Source: Micromonospora sp. DSM 45708 (GTDB lineage: Bacteria > Actinomycetota > Actinomycetes > Mycobacteriales > Micromonosporaceae). From it: a stretch of 64,000 nt of DNA. Positions within the stretch are counted from its first letter, which is position 1. Every line of letters begins with the position of its first letter. The stretch covers positions 5,208,001 through 5,272,000 of the forward strand of contig NZ_CP154796.1 in the NCBI RefSeq assembly GCF_039566955.1, in the 5' to 3' direction. Made by a program: the position numbers and the translations under genes. Positions 41,404 through 50,301 of the stretch are shown piece after piece. The notes beneath the pieces were generated by a model. That model made no database searches, was not told the DNA's origin, and was given only the letters and a program-made list of their open reading frames with translations.

Positions 41404-42398
41404 CCGTGCGCCGCCTTCAGCGGCTCCCACCAGGCCCGGTTCTCCCGGTACCAGCGCACGGTGGCGGCCAGCCCCCGGTCGAGGTCGATGCTCGGGGCGT
41501 ACCCCAACTCGTTCTTGATCTTGGTGATGTCGAGCGAGTAGCGGCGGTCGTGGCCCTTGCGGTCGGCGACCGGCACCACCCGGTCCCAGTCGGCGTCGCA
41601 GGCCGCCAGCAGCCGGCCGGTCAGCTCACGGTTGGTCAGCTCGGTGCCGCCGCCGATGTGGTAGACCTCGCCGGCGCGGCCCTTCTCCTGCACCAGCGCG
41701 ATGCCCCGGCAGTGGTCGTGCACGTGCAGCCAGTCCCGGACGTTGCCGCCGTCGCCGTAGAGCGGCACGGTGCCGCCGTCGAGCAGGTTGGTGACGAAGA
41801 GCGGGACGACCTTCTCCGGGAACTGGTACGGCCCGTAGTTGTTGGCGCAGCGGGTCACCACCACGTCGAGACCGTGGGTGCGGTGGTAGGCCAACGCCAG
41901 CAGGTCCGCGCCGGCCTTCGAGGCCGAGTACGGGGAGTTCGGCGCCAACGGCCACTCCTCGGTCCAGGAGCCGACGTCGATCGAGCCGTACACCTCGTCG
42001 GTGGAGACGTGCACGAACCGGCGGGTGCCGTGGCGCAGCGCGGCGTCGAGCAGCGTCTGGGTGCCGAGCACGTTCGTGGTGACGAACGGGGCCGCGCCGG
42101 TGATGGACCGGTCCACGTGCGACTCGGCGGCGAAGTGGACGATCACGTCGTGGCCGGGCACCACGTCGTCGACGAGCGCCGCGTCGCAGATGTCGCCGCG
42201 TACGAAGCGCAGGCGGGCATCGTCGCGCACCGGGTCGAGGTTGGCCGGGTTGCCGGAGTAGGTCAGCTTGTCCAGCACGGTCACCGCGGCGGGCTCGGGG
42301 TCCGGCGACCACGGCGCGTCGCCGCCGGGCCGCCCGAGCAGCATCCGCGCGTACTCCGAACCGATGAAGCCGGCGCCGCCGGTGACGAGGATCCTCAC
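41400..42398 (-). CDS. rfbB: dTDP-glucose 4,6-dehydratase
   Basis: A 332-residue SDR dehydratase converting dTDP-glucose to dTDP-4-keto-6-deoxyglucose. The NAD+ site is [14 protein letters not shown], the catalytic triad elements are in STDEVYGS (Thr-Asp-Glu) and SPYSASKAG (Tyr-x3-Lys), and [12 protein letters not shown] and [17 protein letters not shown] are fully conserved RmlB blocks. The GTG start is only 35 bp from the divergent rfbA GTG. It forms one operon with rfbD, opposite to rfbA-rfbC, so the four rhamnose genes are split into two divergent pairs. Confidence 0.97.
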   Translation of the reverse strand: MRILVTGGAGFIGSEYARMLLGRPGGDAPWSPDPEPAAVTVLDKLTYSGNPANLDPVRDDARLRFVRGDICDAALVDDVVPGHDVIVHFAAESHVDRSITGAAPFVTTNVLGTQTLLDAALRHGTRRFVHVSTDEVYGSIDVGSWTEEWPLAPNSPYSASKAGADLLALAYHRTHGLDVVVTRCANNYGPYQFPEKVVPLFVTNLLDGGTVPLYGDGGNVRDWLHVHDHCRGIALVQEKGRAGEVYHIGGGTELTNRELTGRLLAACDADWDRVVPVADRKGHDRRYSLDITKIKNELGYAPSIDLDRGLAATVRWYRENRAWWEPLKAAHG

Positions 42399-42433
42399 GG
42401 GTGGTGGAGTTTACGCGACGGTACGCTCCGCGG
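42399..42433. promoter_or_regulatory. Divergent leaderless promoters of rfbBD and rfbAC
   Basis: Only 35 bp separate the two GTG starts. On the plus strand TACGCT (42422-42427) stands 6 bp from the rfbA GTG, and on the minus strand TAAACT lies 9 bp from the rfbB GTG. These are -10-like hexamers at the distance expected for leaderless transcripts; the -35 regions would reach into the opposite genes. Confidence 0.45.
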
Positions 42434-43324
42434 GTGCGCGGAATCCTTCTCGCCGGTGGCACCGGATCCCGGCTCTGGCCGATCACCCGGGCCGTTTCCA
42501 AGCAGCTCATGCCGGTGTTCGACAAGCCGATGGTCTACTACCCGCTCTCCACACTGGTGATGGCCGGGGTGCGGGAGATCCTGGTGGTCACGACGCCGGA
42601 GGACCGCCCGCAGTTCGAGCGGCTGCTCGGCGACGGCGGGCAGTGGGGGCTGCGGCTGACGTACGCCGAGCAGGCCCGGCCGGAGGGCATCGCGCAGGCG
42701 TTCGTGATCGGCGCGGACTTCATCGGCGACGAGTCGGTCGCGCTGGTCCTGGGCGACAACATCTTCCACGGCGTCGGTCTCGGCCGGCAGCTCGCCCAGC
42801 ACGGCGACCCGGCCGGGGGGCGGGTCTTCGCGTACCCGGTCGCCAACCCGGCGGACTACGGCGTGGTCGAGTTCGACGCGGCCGGCCGGGTGCTGTCGAT
42901 CGAGGAGAAGCCGGCCCGGCCCCGCTCCCGGTACGTGGTGCCCGGCCTCTACTTCTACGACAACCGGGTGGTCGAGATCGCCCGCAAGCTGACGCCCAGC
43001 GCCCGTGGCGAGTTGGAGATCACGGCGGTGAACGAGACGTACCGCGGCTGGGGCGAGCTGTCGGTGACCGTGCTGGACCGGGGCACCGCCTGGCTGGACA
43101 CCGGCACGTTCACCTCGATGATGCAGGCCGCCGAGTTCGTCCGGGTGATCGAGGAACGCCAGGGCATGAAGATCGGCTGTATCGAGGAGGTGGTCTGGCG
43201 GTCCGGGCTGATCGACGACGAGCGGCTGCGCGCCCTGGCCCACCCGCTGACCCGCAGCGGTTACGGCGACTACCTGCTGGGCCTGCTGGCCGAGCGGCCG
43301 GCCGACGGCCGGAGCGGATGGTGA
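42434..43324 (+). CDS. rfbA: Glucose-1-phosphate thymidylyltransferase
   Basis: A 296-residue nucleotidyltransferase making dTDP-glucose from dTTP and glucose-1-phosphate. [27 protein letters not shown] holds the pyrophosphorylase signature GGxGxRLxPxT, followed by the [16 protein letters not shown] block. VLGDNIFHG provides the metal-binding Asp, and [20 protein letters not shown] is a conserved substrate-binding stretch. Length and order match RmlA. The frame opens with GTG at 42434 on a probably leaderless transcript. Its stop overlaps the epimerase start. Confidence 0.96.
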   Translation: MRGILLAGGTGSRLWPITRAVSKQLMPVFDKPMVYYPLSTLVMAGVREILVVTTPEDRPQFERLLGDGGQWGLRLTYAEQARPEGIAQAFVIGADFIGDESVALVLGDNIFHGVGLGRQLAQHGDPAGGRVFAYPVANPADYGVVEFDAAGRVLSIEEKPARPRSRYVVPGLYFYDNRVVEIARKLTPSARGELEITAVNETYRGWGELSVTVLDRGTAWLDTGTFTSMMQAAEFVRVIEERQGMKIGCIEEVVWRSGLIDDERLRALAHPLTRSGYGDYLLGLLAERPADGRSGW

Positions 43325-43929
43325 AGATCCGGCCGCTGGGCATCGAGGGGGCCTGGGAGGTCACGCCGCAGCAGCACGGCGACCCGCGCGGACGCTTCCT
43401 GGAGTGGTACCGCCACGACCGGCTCGCCGAGGCGGTCGGGCACCCGTTGCGGCTGGCCCAGGCCAACATCTCGGTCTCCGCGCGGGACGTGGTGCGCGGC
43501 ATCCACTTCGCCGACGTCCCACCCGGCCAGGCGAAGTACCTGACCTGCGTCCGGGGGGCGGTGCTCGACGTGGTGGTGGACGTCCGGGTCGGCTCGCCGA
43601 CCTTCGGCCGGTGGGAGACGGTACGCCTCGACGACACCGACCGGCGGGCCGTCTACCTCGCCGAGGGGCTCGGGCACGGGGTCTGCGCGTTGACCGACGA
43701 CGCCACGTTGAGCTATCTCTGCTCCGCCACGTACCGGCCGGCGGCCGAACACACGGTGCACCCGCTCGACCCGGCCCTCGCCATCGACTGGCCGACCGCG
43801 ACGCCGCTGCTCTCCCCACGGGACGCCGCCGCGCCGAGCCTGGCCGAGGCGTGGGCCGCGGGCCGGCTGCCCGACTACGACGCCTGCCGTTCCTTCACCG
43901 CCGGACTGGACGCCCGCCCGTCACCCTGA
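43318..43929 (+). CDS. rfbC: dTDP-4-dehydrorhamnose 3,5-epimerase
   Basis: A 203-residue cupin-fold epimerase. [14 protein letters not shown] is the N-terminal substrate block; [33 protein letters not shown] includes the catalytic His in RGIHF and the Lys and Asp of the active site. [28 protein letters not shown] contains the conserved Tyr region. ATG 43318 or GTG 43321 can start the protein; both overlap the rfbA stop. The 3' end overlaps the convergent wzz-like gene by 55 bp. With rfbA, rfbB and rfbD the dTDP-L-rhamnose pathway is complete. Confidence 0.95.
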   Translation: MVKIRPLGIEGAWEVTPQQHGDPRGRFLEWYRHDRLAEAVGHPLRLAQANISVSARDVVRGIHFADVPPGQAKYLTCVRGAVLDVVVDVRVGSPTFGRWETVRLDDTDRRAVYLAEGLGHGVCALTDDATLSYLCSATYRPAAEHTVHPLDPALAIDWPTATPLLSPRDAAAPSLAEAWAAGRLPDYDACRSFTAGLDARPSP

Positions 43930-44798
43930 GCCGGCGCACCGTCCGGCGCCGAACCGTCGGGTCCGGGGCCGTCGGGCTTCGGGTCGTCGGGGCCGGGGCC
44001 GTCGCGCTCCGGGTCGTCGGAGTCGGGGCCGTCGGGCACCGGGTCGTCGGGGCCGGGGTCGTCGCGCTCCGGGTCGTCGGCCGGCCCGGTCCTGTCGGGA
44101 GTGGACGGTCCCGCCGCCGCGGGTGCGCCCGGACGGCGTCGCGCGGTCGCCCGGACGGTACGCAGGTCCGCACCGACCGGTGTGCCGGCCCGGCGGTGGG
44201 CGAGCACGAAGGCGACGCCCACCCCGATCGCGAGCCCGCCGAGCACACCGCCGGCGGCGCGCAGCGGCCAGTGGTCCGGCTCCGGCCGACGCGGCGGGAC
44301 GGCCGGCCGGAGCACCGCCACGTGGGCCTTGAGCCCCAGCCCGGCCGGCGGCAGGTCGCGCCGGGCGATGCGTTGCAGCTCGTCGGCGAGCCCGTTGGCG
44401 ACGGCGGCGGCGGTCCCGGGCTCCCGGTCGGTCACCGCCACGTCGATGATGAGCGTGTCCACCGTGGACGACGCGACGATGCGGCCGGCCAGCGCGTCCG
44501 GTGCGTACGGCAGTCGCAGCGCGTCGATCACCGGGCGGGTCAGCCGGGGCGTGTTCATCATGGTGGCGTACGTCTTCACCCGCCGCTGCATCAGCCGGCC
44601 GGCCTCCTCCTCGGACGGGCGGGGCTGCGGTTCGGCGGAGCCGTCGGCGGCGAACGTGACGCCCAACCGGGTCTCGGCCCGGTAGGCGGGGTCGTGGCGC
44701 GCGGCCGGCACACCGGTGACGACGCCACCCAGCAACGCCGACGCCACGACGATCGGCCACCGACGCCGGATCGCGTCGCGGTAGCGGGCGAGGTCCAT
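43875..44798 (-). CDS. Wzz/YveK-like chain-length determinant protein
   Basis: A 307-residue protein of the Wzz family. Transmembrane helix 1 (about 14-34) follows MDLARYRDAIRRRWPIV. An extracytoplasmic domain follows with YRAETRLGVTFAADG and MQRRVKTYATMMNTPRLTRPVIDAL, typical of YveK/CapA-type proteins; helix 2 lies near 195-215. The cytoplasmic tail lacks an autokinase domain and instead carries DDPxPDGP-type acidic-proline repeats (about 238-277). Wzz proteins set polymer length with Wzy. No adjacent tyrosine kinase is encoded. It is convergent with rfbC, with a 55-bp overlap, and divergent from the flippase gene. Confidence 0.85.
   Translation of the reverse strand: MDLARYRDAIRRRWPIVVASALLGGVVTGVPAARHDPAYRAETRLGVTFAADGSAEPQPRPSEEEAGRLMQRRVKTYATMMNTPRLTRPVIDALRLPYAPDALAGRIVASSTVDTLIIDVAVTDREPGTAAAVANGLADELQRIARRDLPPAGLGLKAHVAVLRPAVPPRRPEPDHWPLRAAGGVLGGLAIGVGVAFVLAHRRAGTPVGADLRTVRATARRRPGAPAAAGPSTPDRTGPADDPERDDPGPDDPVPDGPDSDDPERDGPGPDDPKPDGPGPDGSAPDGAPAQGDGRASSPAVKERQAS
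43965..44084. repeat. Degenerate 30-bp coding repeats in the wzz-like gene
   Basis: Four 30-bp units of GGGGCCGTCGGGC...CGGGTCGTCGG type encode a ten-residue DDPxPDGPxx repeat in the cytoplasmic tail. Units 1 and 3 and units 2 and 4 are most alike, suggesting duplication of a 60-bp pair. Confidence 0.75.
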
Positions 44799-44927
44799 GG
44801 AGCGGCAGACTACCGGGCGTCCCCGGGCCGGCCCGGCGGCCCGCGTCCGGCCTCGGGCGATTGCGGCGGGCCGCTCCGGTCCGGTAGAACATGCCGGCGA
44901 CATCGCATCCGGGGGGAGGACGACGTG

Positions 44928-46112
44928 GTGAGGCGCATCGTCTCCCCGGAACGGCTCTACCTGGCCGCGCTGGCCCTGACCGGGCTCGCCGCGCTGCTCT
45001 CGGTCACGCTGCCGGCGGCGGAGCGGGGCGAACTCGCCGCCACCATGGTGAGCGCCACGGTGGGCGCCGCGCTCGGCGGCCTCTCCGTCGACACGTTCCT
45101 GCTGTCCCGACCGGCCGGCTGGATCATGTCCCGGGGCCGGTGGTGGATCGTCGGCATCCTCGCCGTGTCGCTCGTGCTCACCGCGCTGGCGGCGGCGCTG
45201 CTGACCACGCTGGCCGGGCTGGGCAGCCACCCGGTCGGCATGGCGGCCGGATGCGCGCTCACCGTCGCCAACACCGCGGCCTCGCTGGGGCTGCGCCTGC
45301 GCCGGTTCTGGTTCGTCTACGCCCTGCGGGCCGCCGGCGGCGCCGTGCTGGTGACCGGGTACGCGCTGCTCTGGCGGTACCACCGGCTCGACGGGGCCCG
45401 TTGGGGTCAGCTGTGGCTGGGCGTGCAGGTGCTCACCGCGACGGTGCTGGGCGGGGCGGTGCTGGTCTGGGCTCGGCGGTCCGGGCCGGTCCCGGCGGCC
45501 ACCGCCGGTCGCGGCGAGTACCGCGCCGACCTGCTGGCGGTGGGTCGGCTGCACGTCGGGGTGTGCGCGCAGATGCTGACGTACCGGCTGAGTCAGGTGC
45601 TGGTGGCCCGGTTCGCCGGCGCCGGCCCGCTCGGCGTGTTCGCGCTGGCCGTCGCCGCGCTGGAGTTCGCGCAGTCCGGGGCCGTGGTGCGGGCGCAGCG
45701 GATCCTGGCCGAGCGGGACCCGGACGCCATCGGCGACCACGGGCGCGAGGTGGTGCGCGGCGCTGCGCCGATCGCCGCGCTGGCCGTCGCCGGCCTGGCG
45801 GTGCTCGGCGTGCTCGCCCCCGACTACCGGCAGGCCTGGCTCCTCGGGCTGCTGCTGCTGCCCGGGACGCTGGCGCTGTCGGCCGGCAAGACGTGGAGCG
45901 CCGCGCTGCTCAAGCGCGCCGACGAGCGGGCCACCACCGCCGTGGCGCTGACCACCATGGGCGTGTCGGTCGTGCTGTACGTTCTGCTCATCCCCTGGAC
46001 CGGCGCCGTCGGTGCCGCGGTCGCCTCCTCGGTCGCCTACGCCGTGTACGCGGTGCGCACCCGGCGACGCCTCCACCGGTCCACGCCGGCACTCGTCACT
46101 CGGATGGCCTGA
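44928..46112 (+). CDS. Wzx-type polysaccharide flippase (MOP superfamily)
   Basis: A 394-residue membrane protein with about 11 hydrophobic helices and short connecting loops. LSQVLVARFAGAGPLGVFALAVAALEFAQ is typical of the MOP/Wzx fold, in which a conserved aromatic or acidic surface lines the cavity. It would flip the undecaprenyl-linked repeat unit outwards. The GTG at 44928 is 7 bp after GGGGGGAGGA; a GTG one codon earlier is too close. It starts a run of seven genes on the plus strand that overlap or abut. N-terminal half is shorter than Gram-negative Wzx, as often in actinomycetes. Confidence 0.82.
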   Translation: MRRIVSPERLYLAALALTGLAALLSVTLPAAERGELAATMVSATVGAALGGLSVDTFLLSRPAGWIMSRGRWWIVGILAVSLVLTALAAALLTTLAGLGSHPVGMAAGCALTVANTAASLGLRLRRFWFVYALRAAGGAVLVTGYALLWRYHRLDGARWGQLWLGVQVLTATVLGGAVLVWARRSGPVPAATAGRGEYRADLLAVGRLHVGVCAQMLTYRLSQVLVARFAGAGPLGVFALAVAALEFAQSGAVVRAQRILAERDPDAIGDHGREVVRGAAPIAALAVAGLAVLGVLAPDYRQAWLLGLLLLPGTLALSAGKTWSAALLKRADERATTAVALTTMGVSVVLYVLLIPWTGAVGAAVASSVAYAVYAVRTRRRLHRSTPALVTRMA

Positions 46113-46114
46113 CG

Positions 46115-46966
46115 ATGGACGTCTCAATCGTGGTGTTGACCTGGGAAGACTTCGAGCGCACCGAGGCCTGTGTCAGGTCCCTGCCGCCCGGGGTGGAGAC
46201 CGTCGTGGTGGACAACGGCAGCGCCGCCGGGATCGGCGCCGCGCTGCGGGCCCTGTGCGCCGGGACCGGCGCCCGGTACGTCCGCGCGGAGACGAACCTC
46301 GGCTACGCCCGGGGCATGAACCTCGGGGTCCGGCACAGCACCCGCTCCCGGGTGATCCTGTCCAACAACGACATCGTGGTGCGCCCGGGCGCGATCGAAC
46401 GGCTGGCCGCCGAACTGGACGACCCGACGGTGGGCGCCGCGTTCCCGAAGGTGCTCGACGTCGACGGGCAGGACCGGACCGCCGCCGGCCGGTTCCTGAC
46501 CGTGGGTGCCGGCCTGGCGCACGCCACCGGGCTCAGCCTGGTCGTCCCGTCGCTGCGGATCGTCGCGCCGCCGGAGCGCGGGGACTGGCTCTCCGGGCCG
46601 TTCGTGGCGATCCGGCGGGAGACGCTGGACCGGATCGGCGGCGTCGACGAGTCGTCGTTCTTCTACTCCGAGGACCTGCGACTGTGCTGGGCGGTCCGCC
46701 GGTCGGGGCTGCGCCTGGCGTACCTGCCGGACGCCGTGGTCACCCACGAGGACGACGCGAGCGCGAAACGCCGGTGGCCGGTGGAGGAGATCGCCCGCCG
46801 GCAGACCCGGGAGTTCATCCGGGCCAGCCGCGAGTTGGCCGGGTGGCGGGGCACGGTCGCCTGCGCCGCGTACACCCTGGGGGTGGTGGCGCGGGCCGCG
46901 GTGGGTGGCGGCGCGGCCCGCCGGGCGGTCGCCCGCGGCGCGATCGAGGGCCTGGGCGCGCGGTGA
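46115..46966 (+). CDS. Glycosyltransferase family 2 (rhamnosyltransferase-like)
   Basis: A 283-residue GT-A enzyme. VSIVVLTWEDFERTEACVRSLP and VVVDNGSAAG bind the nucleotide sugar. LGYARGMNLGVRHS and VILSNNDIVVRPGAIERL provide the metal site, here Asn-Asn-Asp, as in WbbL-like rhamnosyltransferases. SGPFVAIRRETLDRIGGVDESSFFYSEDLRLCWAVRRSGLRL is the acceptor-side block with the catalytic acidic pair. The WbbL-like pattern and the complete dTDP-rhamnose pathway next door make rhamnose a reasonable donor. It starts 2 bp after the flippase stop and overlaps the next gene by 4 bp. Confidence 0.9.
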   Translation: MDVSIVVLTWEDFERTEACVRSLPPGVETVVVDNGSAAGIGAALRALCAGTGARYVRAETNLGYARGMNLGVRHSTRSRVILSNNDIVVRPGAIERLAAELDDPTVGAAFPKVLDVDGQDRTAAGRFLTVGAGLAHATGLSLVVPSLRIVAPPERGDWLSGPFVAIRRETLDRIGGVDESSFFYSEDLRLCWAVRRSGLRLAYLPDAVVTHEDDASAKRRWPVEEIARRQTREFIRASRELAGWRGTVACAAYTLGVVARAAVGGGAARRAVARGAIEGLGAR

Positions 46967-48054
46967 GGGTCCTGTTCGTCTGCACCACCGGCGGGTCGGG
47001 CCGGCGGCAGCTCGGCGGCGCCGAGCGCTTCCTCGTCGAGATGCTGCCGGCGCTGGCCGACCGGGGCGTCGACGTGGTCGCCGCCACGCCCGACGACGAG
47101 GTGGCGGCGGCACTGCGGGACGCGGGCGTGCGGTGGCTCCCGCTCGGCGCGGCCCGGCGCGTCGACCCGGGCTACGCGCGGCGGATCCGGGCGCTCGTCG
47201 ACGAGCTGCGGCCGGACGTGGTCAGCGCCCACCTGCTCTCCGCCGCCATGCACGCCCGCGCCGGGCTGGCCGTGCGGGGCCGGCGCACGCCCCTGGTGGT
47301 GGCGCTGCACAACAGCCTCTGGCAGTACCGCGACGCGGCGGAGTCGCCGCGGGCGAAGGCCGCGGTCCAGCTCAACATCGGCGTCGACCTGCTGCTCCGC
47401 CGGCTCCGGCCGCACGCGACCGTCGCGGTCTCCGCCTTCGAGGCCCGGGAGCTGCGGGTACGCGGGCGGGTCCGGGACGTGCACGTGATCGGGAACCCGC
47501 TGCCGGCGATCTGGCCGGCGGCGAGCGACCGGTCGGACCCGGCGGACGGTCCGGTCCGGGTGGGCTTCCTCGGCCGGCTGGAACGGGAGAAGGGCGCGGA
47601 CCTGCTGCCGGCCGTCGCGGACGCGCTGCCCGACGTCGAGTTCCTGGTCGCCGGCGCCGGCGCCGCGCCGCCCGCCGCGCGGCCGAACCTGCACCTCGTC
47701 GGGCGGGTGGACGCCGCCGCGTTCCTGCCGCGGGTGCACTGCCTGCTGGTGCCGTCCCGGGTGGAGGCGTTCGGGCGCAGCGCGCTGGAGGCGATGTCAC
47801 TCGGCGTCCCGGTGGTGCACTCCGGGGTCGGTGGCCTGGCGGAGGTCACCGCCGCCGCCGACGGCGTGCTCGCGTACCGGGCGGAGCTGACCGCGCCGGC
47901 GATGGCGGCGGCGGTCCGGGCCGCCACCCGCCCGGACGCGTGGGACCGGCGGCGGCGCGAGCTGGCCGGCACGTACGCGGCCCGGCACTCGTTCGCCGGG
48001 TGTCTGGACGCCTGGTACGACCTCTACCGGACGGTGACCCGTGACGTCGGCTGA
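46963..48054 (+). CDS. Glycosyltransferase family 4
   Basis: A 363-residue GT-B retaining glycosyltransferase. VRVLFVCTTGGSGRRQLGGAERFL starts the acceptor domain with GGAE, the mark of GT4 enzymes. VRVGFLGRLEREKGADLLPAVADAL opens the donor domain, and LLVPSRVEAFGRSALEAMSLGVPVVHSGVGGLAEV contains the E-x7-E motif (EAFGRSALE) that binds the sugar nucleotide. GTG overlaps the upstream stop (GTGA), and the 3' end overlaps the polymerase by 14 bp. The product sugar linkage is unknown. Confidence 0.92.
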   Translation: MRVLFVCTTGGSGRRQLGGAERFLVEMLPALADRGVDVVAATPDDEVAAALRDAGVRWLPLGAARRVDPGYARRIRALVDELRPDVVSAHLLSAAMHARAGLAVRGRRTPLVVALHNSLWQYRDAAESPRAKAAVQLNIGVDLLLRRLRPHATVAVSAFEARELRVRGRVRDVHVIGNPLPAIWPAASDRSDPADGPVRVGFLGRLEREKGADLLPAVADALPDVEFLVAGAGAAPPAARPNLHLVGRVDAAAFLPRVHCLLVPSRVEAFGRSALEAMSLGVPVVHSGVGGLAEVTAAADGVLAYRAELTAPAMAAAVRAATRPDAWDRRRRELAGTYAARHSFAGCLDAWYDLYRTVTRDVG

Positions 48055-49375
48055 ACGACGACTGTGGACGGTGGCGCTGCCGTTCGCGCTCGGTGCGGTG
48101 CTGCTGCTGGCGACCTGGGACCCGGGGATCGCGGTCACGGCGGCGTTGGCGGTCGGCGCGCTGCTGGCCGCCCGCGCCCGCATGTGGGCGCTCGCCGCGT
48201 GCGCCACGGTCTGGACCGCCGCGCTGCTGGCGGTGCGGGTGCTGCCCGGCCCGTACGACTCCTGGGCGGGGCGCGGCGTGCTGCCGGTGCTGGCCGGCTA
48301 CGTGACCGTGTTCCTGCTGGCCTGGGTTGTCGGGCGGCGACTGGTCGACAGGCGGGACGGCGACGGCGGGCGGCCCCGGCCGGAGCTGTCCTGGCCGTCC
48401 GAGCGGCGGCTGCGGGCGTACCTGCTCGTGCTGCTGGTCGTCGCGGCGGGGGCCGCGGCGGTCCGCTTCCGGGGCACGCTGCCGCCGCTGTTCGCCGACA
48501 ACCCGGACGCCGCCCGGCAGGTGCTCCGCGAGCAGTCGAACCTGGTTGTCGGCCTGCTCTCCGAGGCGTGGACGCTCGGCATGGCGATCTCGCTGCTGCG
48601 GGCGCTCTCCGGTCGACGGCCGGCGTTGCCGCTGTACTGGGCGCTGACCGTGGTGTTCACCGCCGGCGCGGCGCTCGGCGCGAGCAAGAACTCGGTGCTG
48701 GTGGGCATCGCGCCGGCGCTGATCGCGGCGCTGTCGGTGCGGCGTACCCGGGGCCGGACCGCGTCGTTCCTGGCCGCGCGGACGCCGGTGGTGCTGCTGA
48801 TCGGCGCGGTCGCGCTCGGCGCGGCGGTGTTCCTCGGCGGGCAGCGCACCATGGCCGGCACCGGCGCGTTCGAGACCGAGTTCCGGGCCCGCTACGGCAG
48901 CAACGCGCTGACCAGCAGCGCCGGCTCGCTCGACCTGTCGTTGAGTTCCTCCACCGAGACGTTCGGGCGGGTCTGGTCGCAGCGGGCCCACCTGGAACCC
49001 CGGTACGGCACCTACTCGCTGACGTTCCTCGGCTCCCGGGTCGAGCCGATCGTCGGCCGGGCCGACCTCTACGGGTTGACGTCCCAGCTCAGCCAGCCGT
49101 ACCTGATGAACACCGCCACGTTCGTGGCCGTCCCGCTGCTCGACTGGGGCCCGCTCGGCGCCGCGCTCTTCCTGGCCGTGCTGGGGTTGGCGGTGGGCGC
49201 GACGGAACGGTGGTTCGAGTTCTCCCCCGCGCCGGCCGGGCAGCTCGCGCGGGCGTTCGTGGTGTACTTCGCGCTGTTCGGCGTCTACGAGCTGTATCCG
49301 CTGATCCAGCCGACCTGGTTGAGCCTGGTGCCCGGGCTCTGGGTCCTGCACCGGCTGGGCCGGGCCCCGGCGTGA
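48041..49375 (+). CDS. Wzy-type polysaccharide polymerase
   Basis: A 444-residue membrane protein with about 11 hydrophobic segments and one large extracellular loop (about residues 270-365) before the last helices. This is the layout of O-antigen and capsule polymerases, which lack strong sequence motifs. ASKNSVLVGIAPALIAAL and GALGAALFLAVLGLAVG-like helices flank the loop, which contains FETEFRARYGSNALTSS and LSQPYLMNTATFVAVPLLDWG; similar Arg-rich loops in Wzy contact the substrate. Its place between flippase and glycosyltransferases supports the call. The GTG overlaps the preceding gene by 14 bp. Confidence 0.78.
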   Translation: MTSAERRLWTVALPFALGAVLLLATWDPGIAVTAALAVGALLAARARMWALAACATVWTAALLAVRVLPGPYDSWAGRGVLPVLAGYVTVFLLAWVVGRRLVDRRDGDGGRPRPELSWPSERRLRAYLLVLLVVAAGAAAVRFRGTLPPLFADNPDAARQVLREQSNLVVGLLSEAWTLGMAISLLRALSGRRPALPLYWALTVVFTAGAALGASKNSVLVGIAPALIAALSVRRTRGRTASFLAARTPVVLLIGAVALGAAVFLGGQRTMAGTGAFETEFRARYGSNALTSSAGSLDLSLSSSTETFGRVWSQRAHLEPRYGTYSLTFLGSRVEPIVGRADLYGLTSQLSQPYLMNTATFVAVPLLDWGPLGAALFLAVLGLAVGATERWFEFSPAPAGQLARAFVVYFALFGVYELYPLIQPTWLSLVPGLWVLHRLGRAPA

Positions 49376-50301
49376 GCGCCCCGCCGTTCGACGGGCTCAC
49401 CGTGGTCACCGTCCTCTACCGGTCCGCCGGCATGCTGGCCGCGACGCTGCCGACCTGGGTACGCGACGCCGCCGACCTGCCGGTCCGCTTCGTCTTCGCG
49501 GACCACTTCCCGGCCGACGGCTGCGCCGGGATCATCGCCGGTCACCTGTCCGCCGACCGGTACGCGTACCTGCCCGACGCGTCGAACCCGGGCTTCGCGG
49601 CCGGCTGCAACCGGGCGGTGGCGACCGCCGGCACGAGTCACGTGCTGCTGCTGAACCCGGACGTGTGGCTGCCCGACGGCGCGCTGGCCCGGATCTGCGC
49701 CGCCGTCGCCGCGTACCCGGACGCCCCGATCGCGGTCGGCCTGGCCATGCACGGCGGCGAGTACGTGGGCATCGACCTGCACCCGGTGTCGCTCTTCGTG
49801 GACCGGCCGGCCACGGCCGCGCGGACGCCGCTGGGCCCGTCGGGCGGGGCGGCGGTGTTCCCGACCGCGTTGTTCCGCCGCTTCGACGGCTTCTGGGAGC
49901 ACCTGTTCGCCTGGGGCGAGGACGCCGACCTGGCGTTCCGGCTGCACGCCGCCGGCCTGCGCACGCGCGCGCTGGACCTGGCGCTGCCGCACGCCGGCGG
50001 GCACAGCGTGGCCGGCGACGACCGGCTGACCGGGTTCCGGGCGTTCCTGCTGGCCCGCAACCGGCTGCTGGTGGCGGCGCGCACGTTCACCGGGCCGCTG
50101 CTGCTGGTGACGCTGCCGGTGCTGGCGGTGGCGCACGTCGCGCTGGCCGCCCGGCGGATGCGTCAGGGCCTGCTGCGGCCGTTCCTGCGCGGCGTGGGGC
50201 GTGGGCTGGTCGAGGCGCCGGCCGCGCGGCGGCACTGGACCGGCCGGCGGTTCGGCGTCGCCGCCCTGCGCGGCCACCTGACCGGACGGCGGTCCCGATG
50301 A
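49372..50301 (+). CDS. Glycosyltransferase family 2
   Basis: A 309-residue GT-A enzyme. LTVVTVLYRSAGMLAATLPTW opens the fold; NPGFAAGCNRAVATAG and VLLLNPDVWLPDGAL provide the NxD metal motif. GPSGGAAVFPTALFRRFDGFWEHLFAWGEDADLAFRLHAAGL is the acceptor block with the conserved ED. A hydrophobic helix near 235-260 (PLLLVTLPVLAVAHVALAARRM) suggests membrane association. GTG start overlaps the polymerase stop and ATGA links it to the next gene. It probably adds an inner sugar of the repeat unit. Confidence 0.9.
   Translation: MSAPPFDGLTVVTVLYRSAGMLAATLPTWVRDAADLPVRFVFADHFPADGCAGIIAGHLSADRYAYLPDASNPGFAAGCNRAVATAGTSHVLLLNPDVWLPDGALARICAAVAAYPDAPIAVGLAMHGGEYVGIDLHPVSLFVDRPATAARTPLGPSGGAAVFPTALFRRFDGFWEHLFAWGEDADLAFRLHAAGLRTRALDLALPHAGGHSVAGDDRLTGFRAFLLARNRLLVAARTFTGPLLLVTLPVLAVAHVALAARRMRQGLLRPFLRGVGRGLVEAPAARRHWTGRRFGVAALRGHLTGRRSR

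Noticed and set aside
43965..44084. 30-bp array near rfbC as a possible CRISPR or iteron origin
   Set aside because: Degenerate, spacerless and in frame with the wzz-like coding sequence (DDPxPDGP repeats).
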